NCBI GenBank assembly: GCA_036381615.1
Contig: DASVCL010000014.1
Coordinates: forward strand, 11,295 to 75,294
DNA length: 64,000 bases
Reading direction: 5' to 3'
From: CALANV01 sp036381615
GTDB lineage: Bacteria; Pseudomonadota; Alphaproteobacteria; CACIAM-22H2
Part shown: positions 42,553 to 51,367 of the stretch, piece after piece
Numbering within the stretch: the first letter of the stretch is position 1
Layout of the letters: the number at the start of each line of letters is the position of its first letter
Notes under the pieces: generated by a model
The model's input: only the letters and a program-made list of their open reading frames with translations
Told to the model about the DNA's origin: nothing
Databases searched by the model: none
Translations under genes and position numbers: made by a program

Positions 42553-43146
42553 ATGAAGCAGGCGGCCGTTCGCCCGACCTTGATCGAGCGATTGTGGCCC
42601 AGCGAGGGCGCTGCGGCGATGCGTACGATCGTGCTTGTAGTGCTGGGGACCGCGCTGCTGACCGCGTCGGCAAAGGTCCAGGTCCCGATGTGGCCAGTCC
42701 CGATGACCATGCAGTCGTTCGTCGTCCTGGTCATCGGCATGGCCTATGGGGCACGCCTCGCCGCGGCAACGGTGGCACTCTACCTGATCGAAGGCGCGTT
42801 CGGGCTGCCGGTGTTCGCCGGAACGCCCGAGAAGGGCGTCGGCTTGGCATACATGGTCGGACCGACCGGCGGATATCTCCTCGGGTTCCTGGTCGCCGCT
42901 GCCGCGATGGGCTGGCTTGCCGAGCGGGGTTGGGATCGCTCGCTGCCGCGTGCCATGTTCGCCATGGCGATCGGGACGGTGCTGCTGTTCGCGCCGGGCG
43001 TCGCGTGGCTTGTCGTTCTGTTCGGTGCCGAGAAGGCGGTGGCGGTCGGTGTCGTTCCGTTCATCTTGGGCTCGGTCGTCAAGCTTGGGCTTGCAGCCGC
43101 CGTACTGCCTCTGGCATGGAAGGCGGTCGAGACGCGGCGGATCTGA
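42553..43146 (+). CDS. bioY: Biotin transporter substrate-specific component BioY
   Basis: The 197-residue integral membrane protein binds biotin, either alone or with an ECF module. Six hydrophobic segments are visible, and the signatures VPMWPVPMTMQSFVVLVIGMAYG, GAFGLPVFAG and MVGPTGGYLLGFLVAAAAMG are typical. The ATG has a GGGAG ribosome site 9 bases upstream; the longer frame to 41941 is over parC. No bioMN genes are adjacent, so it may work alone or with a shared ECF module. Confidence 0.95.
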   Translation: MKQAAVRPTLIERLWPSEGAAAMRTIVLVVLGTALLTASAKVQVPMWPVPMTMQSFVVLVIGMAYGARLAAATVALYLIEGAFGLPVFAGTPEKGVGLAYMVGPTGGYLLGFLVAAAAMGWLAERGWDRSLPRAMFAMAIGTVLLFAPGVAWLVVLFGAEKAVAVGVVPFILGSVVKLGLAAAVLPLAWKAVETRRI

Positions 43147-43194
43147 GGCCGCGTCGTCCGGCGCAGGAAGGCGGAAAATTAACGAATAAGGACC

Positions 43195-43218
43195 CGCGGC
43201 TGAAATGAAGAAGCCGCG
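43195..43218 (+). terminator. Hairpin after bioY
   Basis: CGCGGCT (43195-43201) and AGCCGCG (43212-43218) form a 7-bp stem with a 10-base AT-rich loop, 48 bases after the bioY stop. No T tract follows, so terminator function is uncertain. Confidence 0.4.
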
Positions 43219-43252
43219 TGGCGGCGACGGGAAGGCGTAACGTAGACGAACC

Positions 43253-43272
43253 GGCGGCATCCGGATGCCGCC
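43253..43272. repeat. Perfect 20-bp palindrome between bioY and the TRAP genes
   Basis: GGCGGCATCC and its exact complement GGATGCCGCC adjoin at 43253-43272 without a spacer. It could fold as a hairpin (after opening the centre) or be an operator for a dimeric protein. It lies about 140 bases before dctQ. No T tract is present. Confidence 0.5.
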
Positions 43273-43410
43273 GCAACTGGGGGACGTGATCCATGCGAGC
43301 TGCTGCGGCTCGCGCCGTGCGACTATTCGATTCTGGCGGCTGTCATGGCCGCATCTCGGTTTCGGGTCCGGGTCGGATCACCCGTTTCTCGCAACAGAGA
43401 GGGTAGGGGC

Positions 43411-43980
43411 GTGTGGAACGTCTTGCTGCGAATTAGCCGCCTCATCGACGCGATCAACGAGCGCGTCGGTCGCATCGTCTACTGGCTCGTACTGGTCGCC
43501 GTCGTCGTCAGTTCGGGCAACGCAACGATGCGGTATCTCTTCAGCATAAGCTCGAACGCGTGGCTGGAGCTGCAGTGGTATCTGTTCTCGGCCGTCTTTC
43601 TGCTCTGCGCCGGCTATACGCTTCTGCGAAACGAGCATATTCGGATCGACATTGTCGCGGGCCGCTTCACGCGACGGACCCAGACGTGGATCGACGTCAT
43701 CGGCACGATCTTCTTTCTGCTGCCCATGTCTATCCTGATCATGTGGCTTTCGTGGCCGATGGTCGTCGACTCCTACGTGCGGCACGAAATGTCCGGTGAT
43801 GCCGGCGGTCTGCTGCGCTGGCCGGTCAAGGTGCTCATCCCGATCGGCTTCTTCCTGCTGTCAGCTCAAGGCGTGTCGGAGCTCATCAAGCGGCTCGCCT
43901 ATCTCAAGGGGCTCATCTCCGACCCGGCGGAGAAGCAGCATACCCACGGCGCGGCCGAAGCGACCGGAGAGCACGTATGA
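43411..43980 (+). CDS. TRAP transporter small permease (TakQ-like)
   Basis: A 189-residue DctQ-family protein with four membrane helices and the pattern SSNAWLELQWYLFSAVFLLCAGYTLLRNEHIRIDIV. It forms the small subunit of the transporter with the permease that follows. The start is GTG at 43411 with an AGGGG site; ATGs upstream are in GC-rich sequence without a ribosome site. It belongs to the same system as the two binding proteins at 45520-47929. The overlap with the next gene (ATGA) indicates coupling. Confidence 0.88.
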   Translation: MWNVLLRISRLIDAINERVGRIVYWLVLVAVVVSSGNATMRYLFSISSNAWLELQWYLFSAVFLLCAGYTLLRNEHIRIDIVAGRFTRRTQTWIDVIGTIFFLLPMSILIMWLSWPMVVDSYVRHEMSGDAGGLLRWPVKVLIPIGFFLLSAQGVSELIKRLAYLKGLISDPAEKQHTHGAAEATGEHV

Positions 43981-45425
43981 TCGAGTTTATCGCCCATAAC
44001 ATGGCGCCGCTGATGTTCGCGGCGCTGGTCGTCTTCCTGTTGTGCGGCTATCCGGTTGCTTTCGCGCTCGCTGCCAACGGCATGTTGTTCGGCTTCGTCG
44101 GTATCGAATTGGGGCTGTTCCCGCCGGAGCTCTTCCAGGCCCTGCCGGAGCGCGTGTTCGGAATCATGCGCAACGACACGTTGCTCGCCATTCCGTTCTT
44201 CACGTTCATGGGATTGATCCTTGAGCGGAGCGGCATGGCCGAGGATCTGCTCGACACCATCGGGCAGCTGTTCGGACCGCTTCGCGGCGGGCTGGCGTAT
44301 GCCGTCATCTTCGTGGGCGCGCTGCTTGCCGCGACGACCGGCGTCGTCGCCGCATCCGTCATTTCGATGGGCCTGATTTCGCTGCCGATCATGCTGCGCT
44401 ACGGTTATGACCGTCGGCTGGCTTCGGGGGCAATCACGGCCTCGGGGACATTGGCCCAGATCATTCCGCCGAGCCTGGTGCTCATCGTCATGGCCGACCA
44501 GCTCGGACGTTCCGTCGGCGACATGTATGCCGGCGCATTCGTCCCCGGGCTCGTGCTGACGGCTCTCTACGCGCTCTACGTGCTCGGCCTCACGATCATT
44601 CGTCCCGAAGCTGCGCCGGCGCTGCCACCCGAAGCCAGGACGCTGCGGGGATTCGAGCTGGCGAAGCGCGTCGTCCTGTCGCTCATCCCGCCGCTCGTCC
44701 TGATCTTCCTGGTGCTCGGTACGATCTTCATCGGCGTCGCGACGCCAACCGAAGGCGGCGCGATGGGGGCGTCCGGCGCGTTGATCCTGGCGCTGATCAA
44801 TCGCCGCCTCGACTGGTCGTTGCTGCGGCAGGCGATGGACACGACGGCGAAACTGTCGTCGTTCGTGATCTTCATCCTGATCGGTTCGACCGTGTTCGGA
44901 CTCGTTTTCCGCGGCGTCGACGGCGACCTCTGGGTCGAGCATCTCCTCATCAGTCTGCCGGGCGGCCAGCTGGGTTTCCTGGTCTTCGTCAATTTCATGG
45001 TCTTCCTGCTGGCGTTCTTCCTCGATTTCTTCGAGCTGGCGTTCATCGTCGTGCCGCTGCTCGGGCCCGTCGCGGAGAAGCTGGGGATCGACCTGATCTG
45101 GTTCGGCGTCCTGCTGGGCGTCAACATGCAGACGTCGTTCATGCACCCGCCGTTCGGGTTCGCGCTTTTCTACCTGCGCAGCGTGGCGCCGAAGAGCGAT
45201 TACATCGATAAGATCACGGGCAAGCTGGTCGAACGGGTCACGACCGCGCAGATCTACTGGGGCGCGGTGCCATTCGTCTGCATCCAGATCATCATGGTGG
45301 CCCTTGTCATCGCCTTCCCGCAGATGGTCTCCTGGGGGCTCGACAGCGGCCCCAAGGTCGATCCCAGCACGATCCAGATCGACATTCCGGCCTTCGATGC
45401 GGCGCCGCCGCCCGTCTTCAAATAG
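43977..45425 (+). CDS. TRAP transporter large permease (TakM-like)
   Basis: A 482-residue DctM-family protein with about twelve membrane segments. Family motifs include LFCGYPVAFALAANG, the TTGVVAASVISMGLISLPIML segment, ASGTLAQIIPPSLVLIVMA and MQTSFMHPPFGFALFYLRSVAP near the C-terminus. It is longer than the DctM of the first TRAP locus. The C-terminal variant MHPPFGFALFYL is typical of the alpha-keto-acid and mannitol TRAP group. It starts 4 bases inside the small permease gene and ends at a bidirectional terminator. Confidence 0.92.
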   Translation: MIEFIAHNMAPLMFAALVVFLLCGYPVAFALAANGMLFGFVGIELGLFPPELFQALPERVFGIMRNDTLLAIPFFTFMGLILERSGMAEDLLDTIGQLFGPLRGGLAYAVIFVGALLAATTGVVAASVISMGLISLPIMLRYGYDRRLASGAITASGTLAQIIPPSLVLIVMADQLGRSVGDMYAGAFVPGLVLTALYALYVLGLTIIRPEAAPALPPEARTLRGFELAKRVVLSLIPPLVLIFLVLGTIFIGVATPTEGGAMGASGALILALINRRLDWSLLRQAMDTTAKLSSFVIFILIGSTVFGLVFRGVDGDLWVEHLLISLPGGQLGFLVFVNFMVFLLAFFLDFFELAFIVVPLLGPVAEKLGIDLIWFGVLLGVNMQTSFMHPPFGFALFYLRSVAPKSDYIDKITGKLVERVTTAQIYWGAVPFVCIQIIMVALVIAFPQMVSWGLDSGPKVDPSTIQIDIPAFDAAPPPVFK

Positions 45426-45464
45426 ACGGGCGCGGCCGCTGCGTCGGGAAAATCCCCCGAAATG

Positions 45465-45493
45465 AAAAGAGCCCCGCGAAGGCGGGGCTCTTT
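45465..45493. terminator. Bidirectional intrinsic terminator
   Basis: GAGCCCCGC (45469-45477) and GCGGGGCTC (45482-45490) form a 9-bp GC stem with loop GAAG. It is followed by TTT on the plus strand and preceded by AAAA, so it can terminate both the permease transcript and the convergent binding-protein transcript. Confidence 0.85.
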
Positions 45494-45519
45494 CCGGCCT
45501 GGAGCCGGAGGCGGCGGCG

Positions 45520-46611
45520 TCAGCCGCGTTGGGCGGACGCGACGCCCATGAAGTTGTCGAACGTGTTCTCGGCGACGCGGAACCAGAGGACCTGTTCGTC
45601 GCGGAACGGCTTCCACGAATCGTAGATTTTCTTGAACTTGGGGTTGTTCGCTGCCGTTTCCTCGTAGACTTCGTTCGCGGCCTTGAGACAGGCCTGCATG
45701 ATCTCACGGGAGAAGGGCCGCAGCTGTGCACCGCCCGCGACCAGGCGGCGAAGTGCGGCCGGGTTCTGCGCATCGTATTTTGCCACCATCCACACATTTG
45801 CCTCGGCACAGGCGGCTTCGACGATGGCCTTGTACTCCGGCGTGAGAGCGTTCCACTGCTGGATGTTCACGAGCAGCGAGAGCTGCGGACCGCCCTCCCA
45901 CCAGCCGGGATAGTAGTAGTACTTGGCGACCTTCTGGAACCCGAGCTTCTCGTCGTCATAGGGACCGACCCACTCGGCGGCATCGATCGTGCCCTTCTCG
46001 AGCGACGGATAGATGTCGCCGCCCGCGATCTGCGTCGGCACGACGCCGAGCTTCGAGACCACCTGACCCGCGAAACCGCCGATGCGCATCTTGAGGCCTT
46101 CGAGGTCTTTGAGGGTCTTGATCTCCTTGCGGTACCAACCGCCCATCTGCGTGCCGGTATTGCCCGCCGGAATGTTGTAGACGCTGTAATCCTTGAAGAA
46201 CTCCCGCATCAGCTCGAGCCCGCCGCCATGGTACATCCAGGCGTTCTGCTGGCGGGCATTCAGGCCGAACGGCAGGGCGGTATCGAACGCGAAGGTCGGG
46301 TCCTTGCCGACGTAATAGTAGCTCGCGGTATGGCCGCATTCGACGGTGCCTGCCTGCACGGCATCGAGAACCTGGAGGCCCGGCACGATCTCGCCGGCCG
46401 CGAAGACACGAATCTGAAACTTGTTGTTCGTGGCAGCTGCGACGCGTCTGGCAATGACTTCGGCGGCGCCATAGATCGTGTCCAGGCTCTTTGGAAAGCT
46501 CGATGCGCAACGCCAACGAATCTCGGGTTGTGATTGCGCGATTGCCGGGGCAGCGATCGTGCTCGCGGCCAAACCCACCCCTGCTGATTTGAGAAAAGAC
46601 CGTCTCTTCAT
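45520..46611 (-). CDS. TRAP substrate-binding protein, TakP-like (paralogue 1)
   Basis: A 363-residue periplasmic binding protein with a twin-arginine signal (MKRRSFLKSAGVGL). It strongly resembles Rhodobacter TakP, which binds pyruvate and other alpha-keto acids with a sodium ion: shared segments are ASSFPKSLDTIYG, ASYYYVGKDPTFAF, NTGTQMGGWYRKEI, LKMRIGGFAGQV and EWVGPYDDEKLGF. The arginine in LKMRIGG and the tryptophan of EWVG are ligand residues in TakP. Start has GGGAG 9 bases upstream. It converges on the permease genes and has a paralogue just upstream. Lactate is an alternative ligand for this family. Confidence 0.9.
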   Translation of the reverse strand: MKRRSFLKSAGVGLAASTIAAPAIAQSQPEIRWRCASSFPKSLDTIYGAAEVIARRVAAATNNKFQIRVFAAGEIVPGLQVLDAVQAGTVECGHTASYYYVGKDPTFAFDTALPFGLNARQQNAWMYHGGGLELMREFFKDYSVYNIPAGNTGTQMGGWYRKEIKTLKDLEGLKMRIGGFAGQVVSKLGVVPTQIAGGDIYPSLEKGTIDAAEWVGPYDDEKLGFQKVAKYYYYPGWWEGGPQLSLLVNIQQWNALTPEYKAIVEAACAEANVWMVAKYDAQNPAALRRLVAGGAQLRPFSREIMQACLKAANEVYEETAANNPKFKKIYDSWKPFRDEQVLWFRVAENTFDNFMGVASAQRG

Positions 46612-46699
46612 TCGTGATGTCTCCCATGAAGGCCGATTCTGTTGTGTTTTGCGAACTGAGGGATACGGCCTGAGTCCCCAGCGCCGGTGGCATCGATAT

Positions 46700-46745
46700 G
46701 GCCACCGATAACTTAATATTATAAACGTTTCGGGTCGTTGACGAC
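46700..46745 (-). promoter_or_regulatory. Promoter of TakP-like paralogue 1
   Basis: On the minus strand a perfect -10 TATAAT (46723-46718) stands in an AT-rich island about 100 bases before the ATG. The -35 region is weak (CTGTCG, 18-base spacing). It shows that this paralogue is transcribed separately from the one upstream. Confidence 0.55.
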
Positions 46746-46765
46746 AGGACCGGCTTGCACGCAAG

Positions 46766-46791
46766 AAAAAAGCCCCGCAAACGCGGGGCTT
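46766..46791 (-). terminator. Intrinsic terminator of TakP-like paralogue 2
   Basis: AGCCCCGC (46771-46778) and GCGGGGCT (46783-46790) with loop AAAC form the stem; the minus strand then has TTTTTT. It lies 47 bases after the stop of paralogue 2 and resembles the terminator at 45465 in sequence. Confidence 0.85.
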
Positions 46792-46837
46792 TAGTTGTCG
46801 ATCTGAGAATTTGAGAATTATCGGTGAAGCGGGCAGA

Positions 46838-47929
46838 TTACTTGCGCGCCGATTGGGCGAACACGAAGTTGTCGAACGTGTTCTCGGCGACGCGGAACCA
46901 CAGATATTCCTCATCGCGGAACGGCTTCCACGACTCGTAGATCTTCTTGAACTTCGGATTCTGCTTCGAGATCTCTTCGTAGAGTTCAAAGGTGACCTTG
47001 TAGGCCGCTTCCATGATCTCCCGCGAGAACGGTCGCAGCTGCGTACCGGCAGCGACCAGACGCCGGATCGCCCCCGGGTTCTGGGTGTCGTACTTGCCGA
47101 CCATCCATGCATTGCCTTCGGCGCAAGCGGCTTCGAGCGCATTCTGGTAGGACTTCGGCAGCGACTCCCACTGGCTCCGGTTGACGTAGAGCGACAGCTG
47201 CGCGCTGCCCTCCCACCAGCCGGGGTAGTAGTAGTACTTGGCGACCTTTTGGAACCCGAGCTTCTCGTCATCATAGGGGCCGACCCACTCGGCCGCGTCG
47301 ATCGTGCCCTTCTCGAGGGCCGGGTAGATGTCGCCGCCCGCGATCTGCGTCGGCACGACGCCGAGCTTCGCCAGGATCTGCCCGGCGATGCCGGCGATGC
47401 GGAACTTGAGGCCGTCGAGGTCCTGGACGGTCTTGATCTCCTTGCGGAACCAACCGCCCATCTGCGTGCCGGTATTGCCGGCCGGGAAGTTGATGACGCC
47501 GTAATCCTTGAGGAACTCGCGCGTCAGCTCGAGGCCGCCGCCATGCGTCATCCATGCATTCTGCTGGCGGGCGTTGAGGCCGAACGGCACCGTCGTCTCG
47601 AACGCGAAGGTCGGGTCCTTGCCCACGTAGTAATAACTGGCCGTGTGCCCCAGTTCGACCGTGTTCGCCTGGACGGCGTCGAGCACCTGGAGGCCGGGGA
47701 CGATCTCGCCGGCCGCGAAGACGCGGATCTGGAACTTGTTGTCCGTCATCGCCGCGACCCGCTTGGCGATCATCTCCGCCGTGCCGAAGATCGTATCAAG
47801 GCTCTTGGGGAAGCTGGAGGCCAGGCGCCAACGGATTTCCGGCTGGCTCTGGGCGATCGCTGGGGCCGCGAGCGTCGTTGCAGCGGCAGCACCCATGCCG
47901 GCTGACTTCAGGAATTGACGGCGTTTCAT
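46838..47929 (-). CDS. TRAP substrate-binding protein, TakP-like (paralogue 2)
   Basis: A 363-residue protein with a twin-arginine signal (MKRRQFLKSAGMGA), the same length as paralogue 1 and clearly homologous throughout. Conserved ligand segments are present: KFRIAGIAGQI and EWVGPYDDEKLGF. It has I/A changes near the pocket (RIAGIAG against RIGGFAG) that could shift ligand preference. The start at 47929 follows the signal peptide. It has its own promoter and terminator, so the two paralogues can be expressed independently with one permease pair. Confidence 0.9.
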   Translation of the reverse strand: MKRRQFLKSAGMGAAAATTLAAPAIAQSQPEIRWRLASSFPKSLDTIFGTAEMIAKRVAAMTDNKFQIRVFAAGEIVPGLQVLDAVQANTVELGHTASYYYVGKDPTFAFETTVPFGLNARQQNAWMTHGGGLELTREFLKDYGVINFPAGNTGTQMGGWFRKEIKTVQDLDGLKFRIAGIAGQILAKLGVVPTQIAGGDIYPALEKGTIDAAEWVGPYDDEKLGFQKVAKYYYYPGWWEGSAQLSLYVNRSQWESLPKSYQNALEAACAEGNAWMVGKYDTQNPGAIRRLVAAGTQLRPFSREIMEAAYKVTFELYEEISKQNPKFKKIYESWKPFRDEEYLWFRVAENTFDNFVFAQSARK

Positions 47930-48032
47930 CTCGACATTCTCTTGCTGTAGGCCTGTTGACGGAGCGGCAGCCCACGAGCGGCCCACCTCGCTGGCTACCG
48001 GCGGTAACTCATTCACCGCACGAAGGCGGCGG

Positions 48033-48063
48033 ATTATAGGTGAACCTCCGGGGTATTGCGCAA
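48033..48063 (-). promoter_or_regulatory. Promoter of TakP-like paralogue 2
   Basis: A perfect TATAAT -10 (48038-48033, minus strand) is preceded by TTGCGC (48063-48058) with a 19-base spacer, longer than ideal. It lies about 100 bases ahead of the paralogue 2 start. Confidence 0.5.
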
Positions 48064-48099
48064 CAATATTACGCCGAAATGGTTATTTGACCCCGTTCG

Positions 48100-48816
48100 T
48101 CAGGGCTCGAGCAGGCGCCACCCGTCCCGGGTAAGGGCCTCGAGAGGCCGAAAACGGGCCTTGTAAGCCATCTTGCGGCTGTCGGCGATCCAGTACCCGA
48201 GATAGACGTGATCCAGCCCCTCCCGCCGCGCCATGTCGATCAAGGTGAGGATCAGGAAGCTGCCGGTGCTCCGCCAGGGCTGGTCCGGGTCGTAAAAGCT
48301 GTAAACCGCCGAGAATCCGTTGGCCATGCGGTCGCTCAGGCAGGCCCCGACCAGGGTGCCGTCGCCGTTCCGCAGTTCGAGCACGAGGCTGCGGATCGCA
48401 CCGACCTCGACCATGGCCTGATAGTCCGCCGATCCCATTCGCGCCATCTCGCCGTCGCCGTGCCGCGCCGCCTGGTAGCGTCGAAACAGCGCAAATTGCT
48501 CGCTGGTGGCGCGTGCCGGCCGCTCGCTTGGCACGAGATCGGCATTGGCTGCCCTGACCCGGCGCCAGCTCCGCGTGTCGCGGAACGTCGCCACCGGAAT
48601 GCGTACCGGGACGCAGGCGTTGCAGCCCGGGCACGCGGGTCGGTAGGCGAAGCCGAGGCTGCGGCGGAATCCGGCCTCGGACAGAATCTCGTAGTTGCTT
48701 GCGGCCTGCGGACCGCAGAGGTCGGCAAAGATGCGCCGCTCGATCCGGCCCGGCACATAAGGACACGGGGCAGGGGCCGAATAGTAAAACCTTGCGGTTG
48801 AAGTCGGCAGAGTCAT
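48100..48816 (-). CDS. bpt: Aspartate/glutamate leucyltransferase (Bpt)
   Basis: Transfers leucine from leucyl-tRNA to N-terminal Asp or Glu of proteins, marking them for ClpAP (N-degron pathway). The 238-residue protein has the ATE N-terminal part with FYYSAPAPCPYVPG and CPGCNACVPVRI (cysteine pair) and the C-terminal part DPDQPWRSTGSFLIL, YLGYWIADSRKMAYKARFRPLE. The ATG overlaps the stop of the RDD gene. Older databases call it arginyltransferase; in alphaproteobacteria the leucyl activity is expected. Confidence 0.93.
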   Translation of the reverse strand: MTLPTSTARFYYSAPAPCPYVPGRIERRIFADLCGPQAASNYEILSEAGFRRSLGFAYRPACPGCNACVPVRIPVATFRDTRSWRRVRAANADLVPSERPARATSEQFALFRRYQAARHGDGEMARMGSADYQAMVEVGAIRSLVLELRNGDGTLVGACLSDRMANGFSAVYSFYDPDQPWRSTGSFLILTLIDMARREGLDHVYLGYWIADSRKMAYKARFRPLEALTRDGWRLLEP

Positions 48817-49331
48817 GTCGGCGTAAACGGGCTTTGGTGAACGCCTTGGCCGGTCGGGGTCCGGCGGACGACGAGAGTGCCGGACAGCCAGTCGTGCAGC
48901 GTGCGGCGATGGCTGTTGAAGAAGACGAAAGCCAGGATGAGGAAACTCGTCAGAAAGACGGTCACATAGAACAGCGCGCTCTGCACGAAAGCCTGGGCAT
49001 AGCTCGGCCGGCCGCCGGTCAAATCGATCACGCGCAGATCGAACAGCCATTGCCCGATCGTGGCCGAACCCGGGCCGCCGATCAGCAGCGTGTGATAGCT
49101 GATCGGTATGATCGCAAAGAGGAGCGAGAAGGGCGATGCCAGCAGCCCGAACGAGAGGACGATGAACGGTAAGGACACGATCACGGCGATGACGCCGAGG
49201 ACGGCAATCACCGCCACGTCTACCGCGTAGGCGGCTGCGCGCCGCCATAGGACCCCGCGAAGCTCGGCCGGTCCGATGACGACACGAACGTCCGAGGTTG
49301 GAATCAGTGCGCCAGGAACAGCTTTCTCCAT
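48813..49331 (-). CDS. RDD-family membrane protein
   Basis: A 172-residue membrane protein with the RDD pattern: LRGVLWRRAAAYAVDVAVI (R, D residues in the first helix), two or three further hydrophobic segments and GQWLFDLRVIDLTGGRPSY. The function of RDD proteins is mostly unknown; some transport ions or lipids. It starts at 49331 and is coupled to bpt, a pairing seen in other alphaproteobacteria as far as I recall. Confidence 0.85.
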   Translation of the reverse strand: MEKAVPGALIPTSDVRVVIGPAELRGVLWRRAAAYAVDVAVIAVLGVIAVIVSLPFIVLSFGLLASPFSLLFAIIPISYHTLLIGGPGSATIGQWLFDLRVIDLTGGRPSYAQAFVQSALFYVTVFLTSFLILAFVFFNSHRRTLHDWLSGTLVVRRTPTGQGVHQSPFTPT

Positions 49332-49416
49332 CGTCCCGAAGCCTGTTGCATCGACCCGCCCTCATAGAGCGTAGGACAGGCGGATGGCCGCCGCAAGAAA
49401 CGCGCGTCGGGCCGGT

Positions 49417-50382
49417 TCAGTTCGAGGCCGGCGCCTCGCGGAGCAGGACGATGCTGATACGCCGGTTGCGCGGATCCAACGGATTGTCGGCGAAAAGCGG
49501 TTCCTGGTCCGCCTTGCCGACCACGCGGCTGATACGTCCCTCGGGGACGCCCGCCTCGATCAGGGTCCGGCGGCTGGAATTGGCACGGTCGGTCGACAGT
49601 TCCCAGTTTCCGTAGTTGCCGTTGGCCTTCGCGAACGGCGCGGCGTCGGTATGGCCGGTGACGGCGATCTTGTTCGGCAGCCGTTGCACGACCTGGGCCA
49701 CGAGTTGCATCAGTTTTCGCGTATGATCGTAAGGCGTGGCGGAGCCGAGCGGAAACATCGCGAAACGGTCCTGATCGACGATCTGGATGCGCATGCCTTC
49801 GGGCGTACGATCGATGATCAGGCTTTGCGCGAGCTGGCGCAGTTCCGGCACGTCCTGGATCGCCTGGCGCAGCGCATGCTCGGCCTTTGCGAATTCCTCT
49901 TCCTCGCGCTCGGCGAGCGCCTTCCGGATGTCGGTTTCGCTGATCTCCTGCCGGGTTTCGGACTGATCCTTGCCGGCCTGCGTGTCCTTGGCGCGTTCGT
50001 CGTTATCGACCTCGGACGGCGCCGGTGAATCGGCGACGTCGCTGGGCTCTTCGGCCTCGTCCGCTTCCGGGGCCTGGGGAATGCCCAGCACGACGCCGCC
50101 CGTCGTACGCGCCATCTGTCCGGCCGCGAGCACCGTGCCGCCCAGGATGTTGCCGTTGCCCGACGCCGATTTCGAGACGCTCTCCGGCGTGAAGTATTGC
50201 GCGATGCCTTCTTTCTGTTCTTCGGTCGTGACGTTGAGGAGCCAAAGCAGCAGAAAGAACGCCATCATCGCCGTCACGAAATCGGCGTAAGCTACCTTCC
50301 AGGCGCCGCCGCGATGGGCGTGATCGCCGTGCTTCTTCTTTTTGACGACGATGACGGGATGATTGCTTTGCTCTTCGGCCAT
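49417..50382 (-). CDS. motB: Flagellar motor protein MotB
   Basis: Stator subunit that anchors MotA to peptidoglycan. The 321-residue protein has a short basic cytoplasmic tail, one membrane helix (about 28-50) with the proton-binding aspartate in YADFVTAMMAFFLLLWLL, a long acidic linker (about 100-165) and a C-terminal OmpA/MotB peptidoglycan domain with GHTDAAPF and NWELSTDRANSSR. Start and stop are normal. No other flagellar genes are in the window. It directly follows motA. Confidence 0.95.
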   Translation of the reverse strand: MAEEQSNHPVIVVKKKKHGDHAHRGGAWKVAYADFVTAMMAFFLLLWLLNVTTEEQKEGIAQYFTPESVSKSASGNGNILGGTVLAAGQMARTTGGVVLGIPQAPEADEAEEPSDVADSPAPSEVDNDERAKDTQAGKDQSETRQEISETDIRKALAEREEEEFAKAEHALRQAIQDVPELRQLAQSLIIDRTPEGMRIQIVDQDRFAMFPLGSATPYDHTRKLMQLVAQVVQRLPNKIAVTGHTDAAPFAKANGNYGNWELSTDRANSSRRTLIEAGVPEGRISRVVGKADQEPLFADNPLDPRNRRISIVLLREAPASN

Positions 50383-50407
50383 GGGGCGGCGTGCCGATCC
50401 CGGTCAG

Positions 50408-51268
50408 CTAGATTGGAGGCAGCGCCGCGACGGCTTCTTCGACCTCGTAGAACGTCGGCCGCACGTTGGAGAGCAACGCCTTGCGCGCGAACTCGACCGC
50501 GACCGCCGGCGCGTAGCCCTGCATGTAGGCGAGCAGGCCGGCCTTGATGCAGAGAAGGTACTTGACCTCGGCGTCGTAGCGCGCCTTGAGCGCACTCGCC
50601 ATCGGGCCGATGAATCCGTAGGAGAGGAGCACGCCGAGGAACGTGCCGACGAGTGCCGCGCCGATCAGCTTGCCGAGAACTTCCGGCGGCTCGGTGATCG
50701 CGCCCATCGTCTTGATGACGCCCAGCACTGCTGCGACGATGCCGAGCGCAGGCATGCCGTCCGCCATCGTCTGCAGGGCCGAGGCGATCTGGTTCTTCTC
50801 CGCGTGATGCGTCTCGATCTCCTCGTCGATCAGTGCTTCCATCTCGTGCGGATTGTCGCTGCCGAGCGTCAGCAGCCGCAGATAGTCGCACAGGAACGTC
50901 ATCGCATAGGTATCCGCGGCGAACAGCGGAAATTTGGACCAGAGACTGCTTTCGGCCGGCTTCTCCACATGCTGCTCGAGCGCCAGCATGCCCTTGGTCT
51001 TCGCCAGCTTGAACACGGTGTAGAGCAGGGACAGAAGCTCGAGATACGATTCCTTGGAATAGCGCGACCCCTTGAGCAGCTCGCCGAGCGCGCTCAAGGT
51101 CCGTTTGATGACCGGCATCGGGTTCGCGATGATGAACGCGCCGACCGCCGCGCCGCCGATGATGACCAGCTCGAACGGCTGAACCAGCACCGCGAGCTTG
51201 CCGCCCATGGCCACATAGCCGCCGATGACGCAGACGATCACCGTCACCGAGCCGATCAAGAATAGCAT
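50408..51268 (-). CDS. motA: Flagellar motor stator protein MotA
   Basis: Forms the proton channel with MotB. The 286-residue protein has four membrane segments (about 1-22, 34-54, 168-190 and 200-225) and the cytoplasmic loop with charged residues that contact FliG (RYSKESYLELLSLLYTVFKLAK). The signature PALGIVAAVLGVIKTMG is clear. It is 25 bases ahead of motB, the standard order. The ATG at 51268 gives normal length. Confidence 0.95.
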   Translation of the reverse strand: MLFLIGSVTVIVCVIGGYVAMGGKLAVLVQPFELVIIGGAAVGAFIIANPMPVIKRTLSALGELLKGSRYSKESYLELLSLLYTVFKLAKTKGMLALEQHVEKPAESSLWSKFPLFAADTYAMTFLCDYLRLLTLGSDNPHEMEALIDEEIETHHAEKNQIASALQTMADGMPALGIVAAVLGVIKTMGAITEPPEVLGKLIGAALVGTFLGVLLSYGFIGPMASALKARYDAEVKYLLCIKAGLLAYMQGYAPAVAVEFARKALLSNVRPTFYEVEEAVAALPPI

Positions 51269-51367
51269 GCAGAATCCCTTGGCCGCACGATGTGCTCGCG
51301 CCGGGACCTTATCCGGCTAGGGTTAAGATCCGGTTTATCGGCGCGAAACCGCCGGTTGCGGAGGGCT

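Noticed and set aside
43899..45809. 636-codon leftward frame opposite the TRAP permease
   Set aside because: Antisense of DctM and continues into the TakP-like gene in another frame; low-complexity charged composition.
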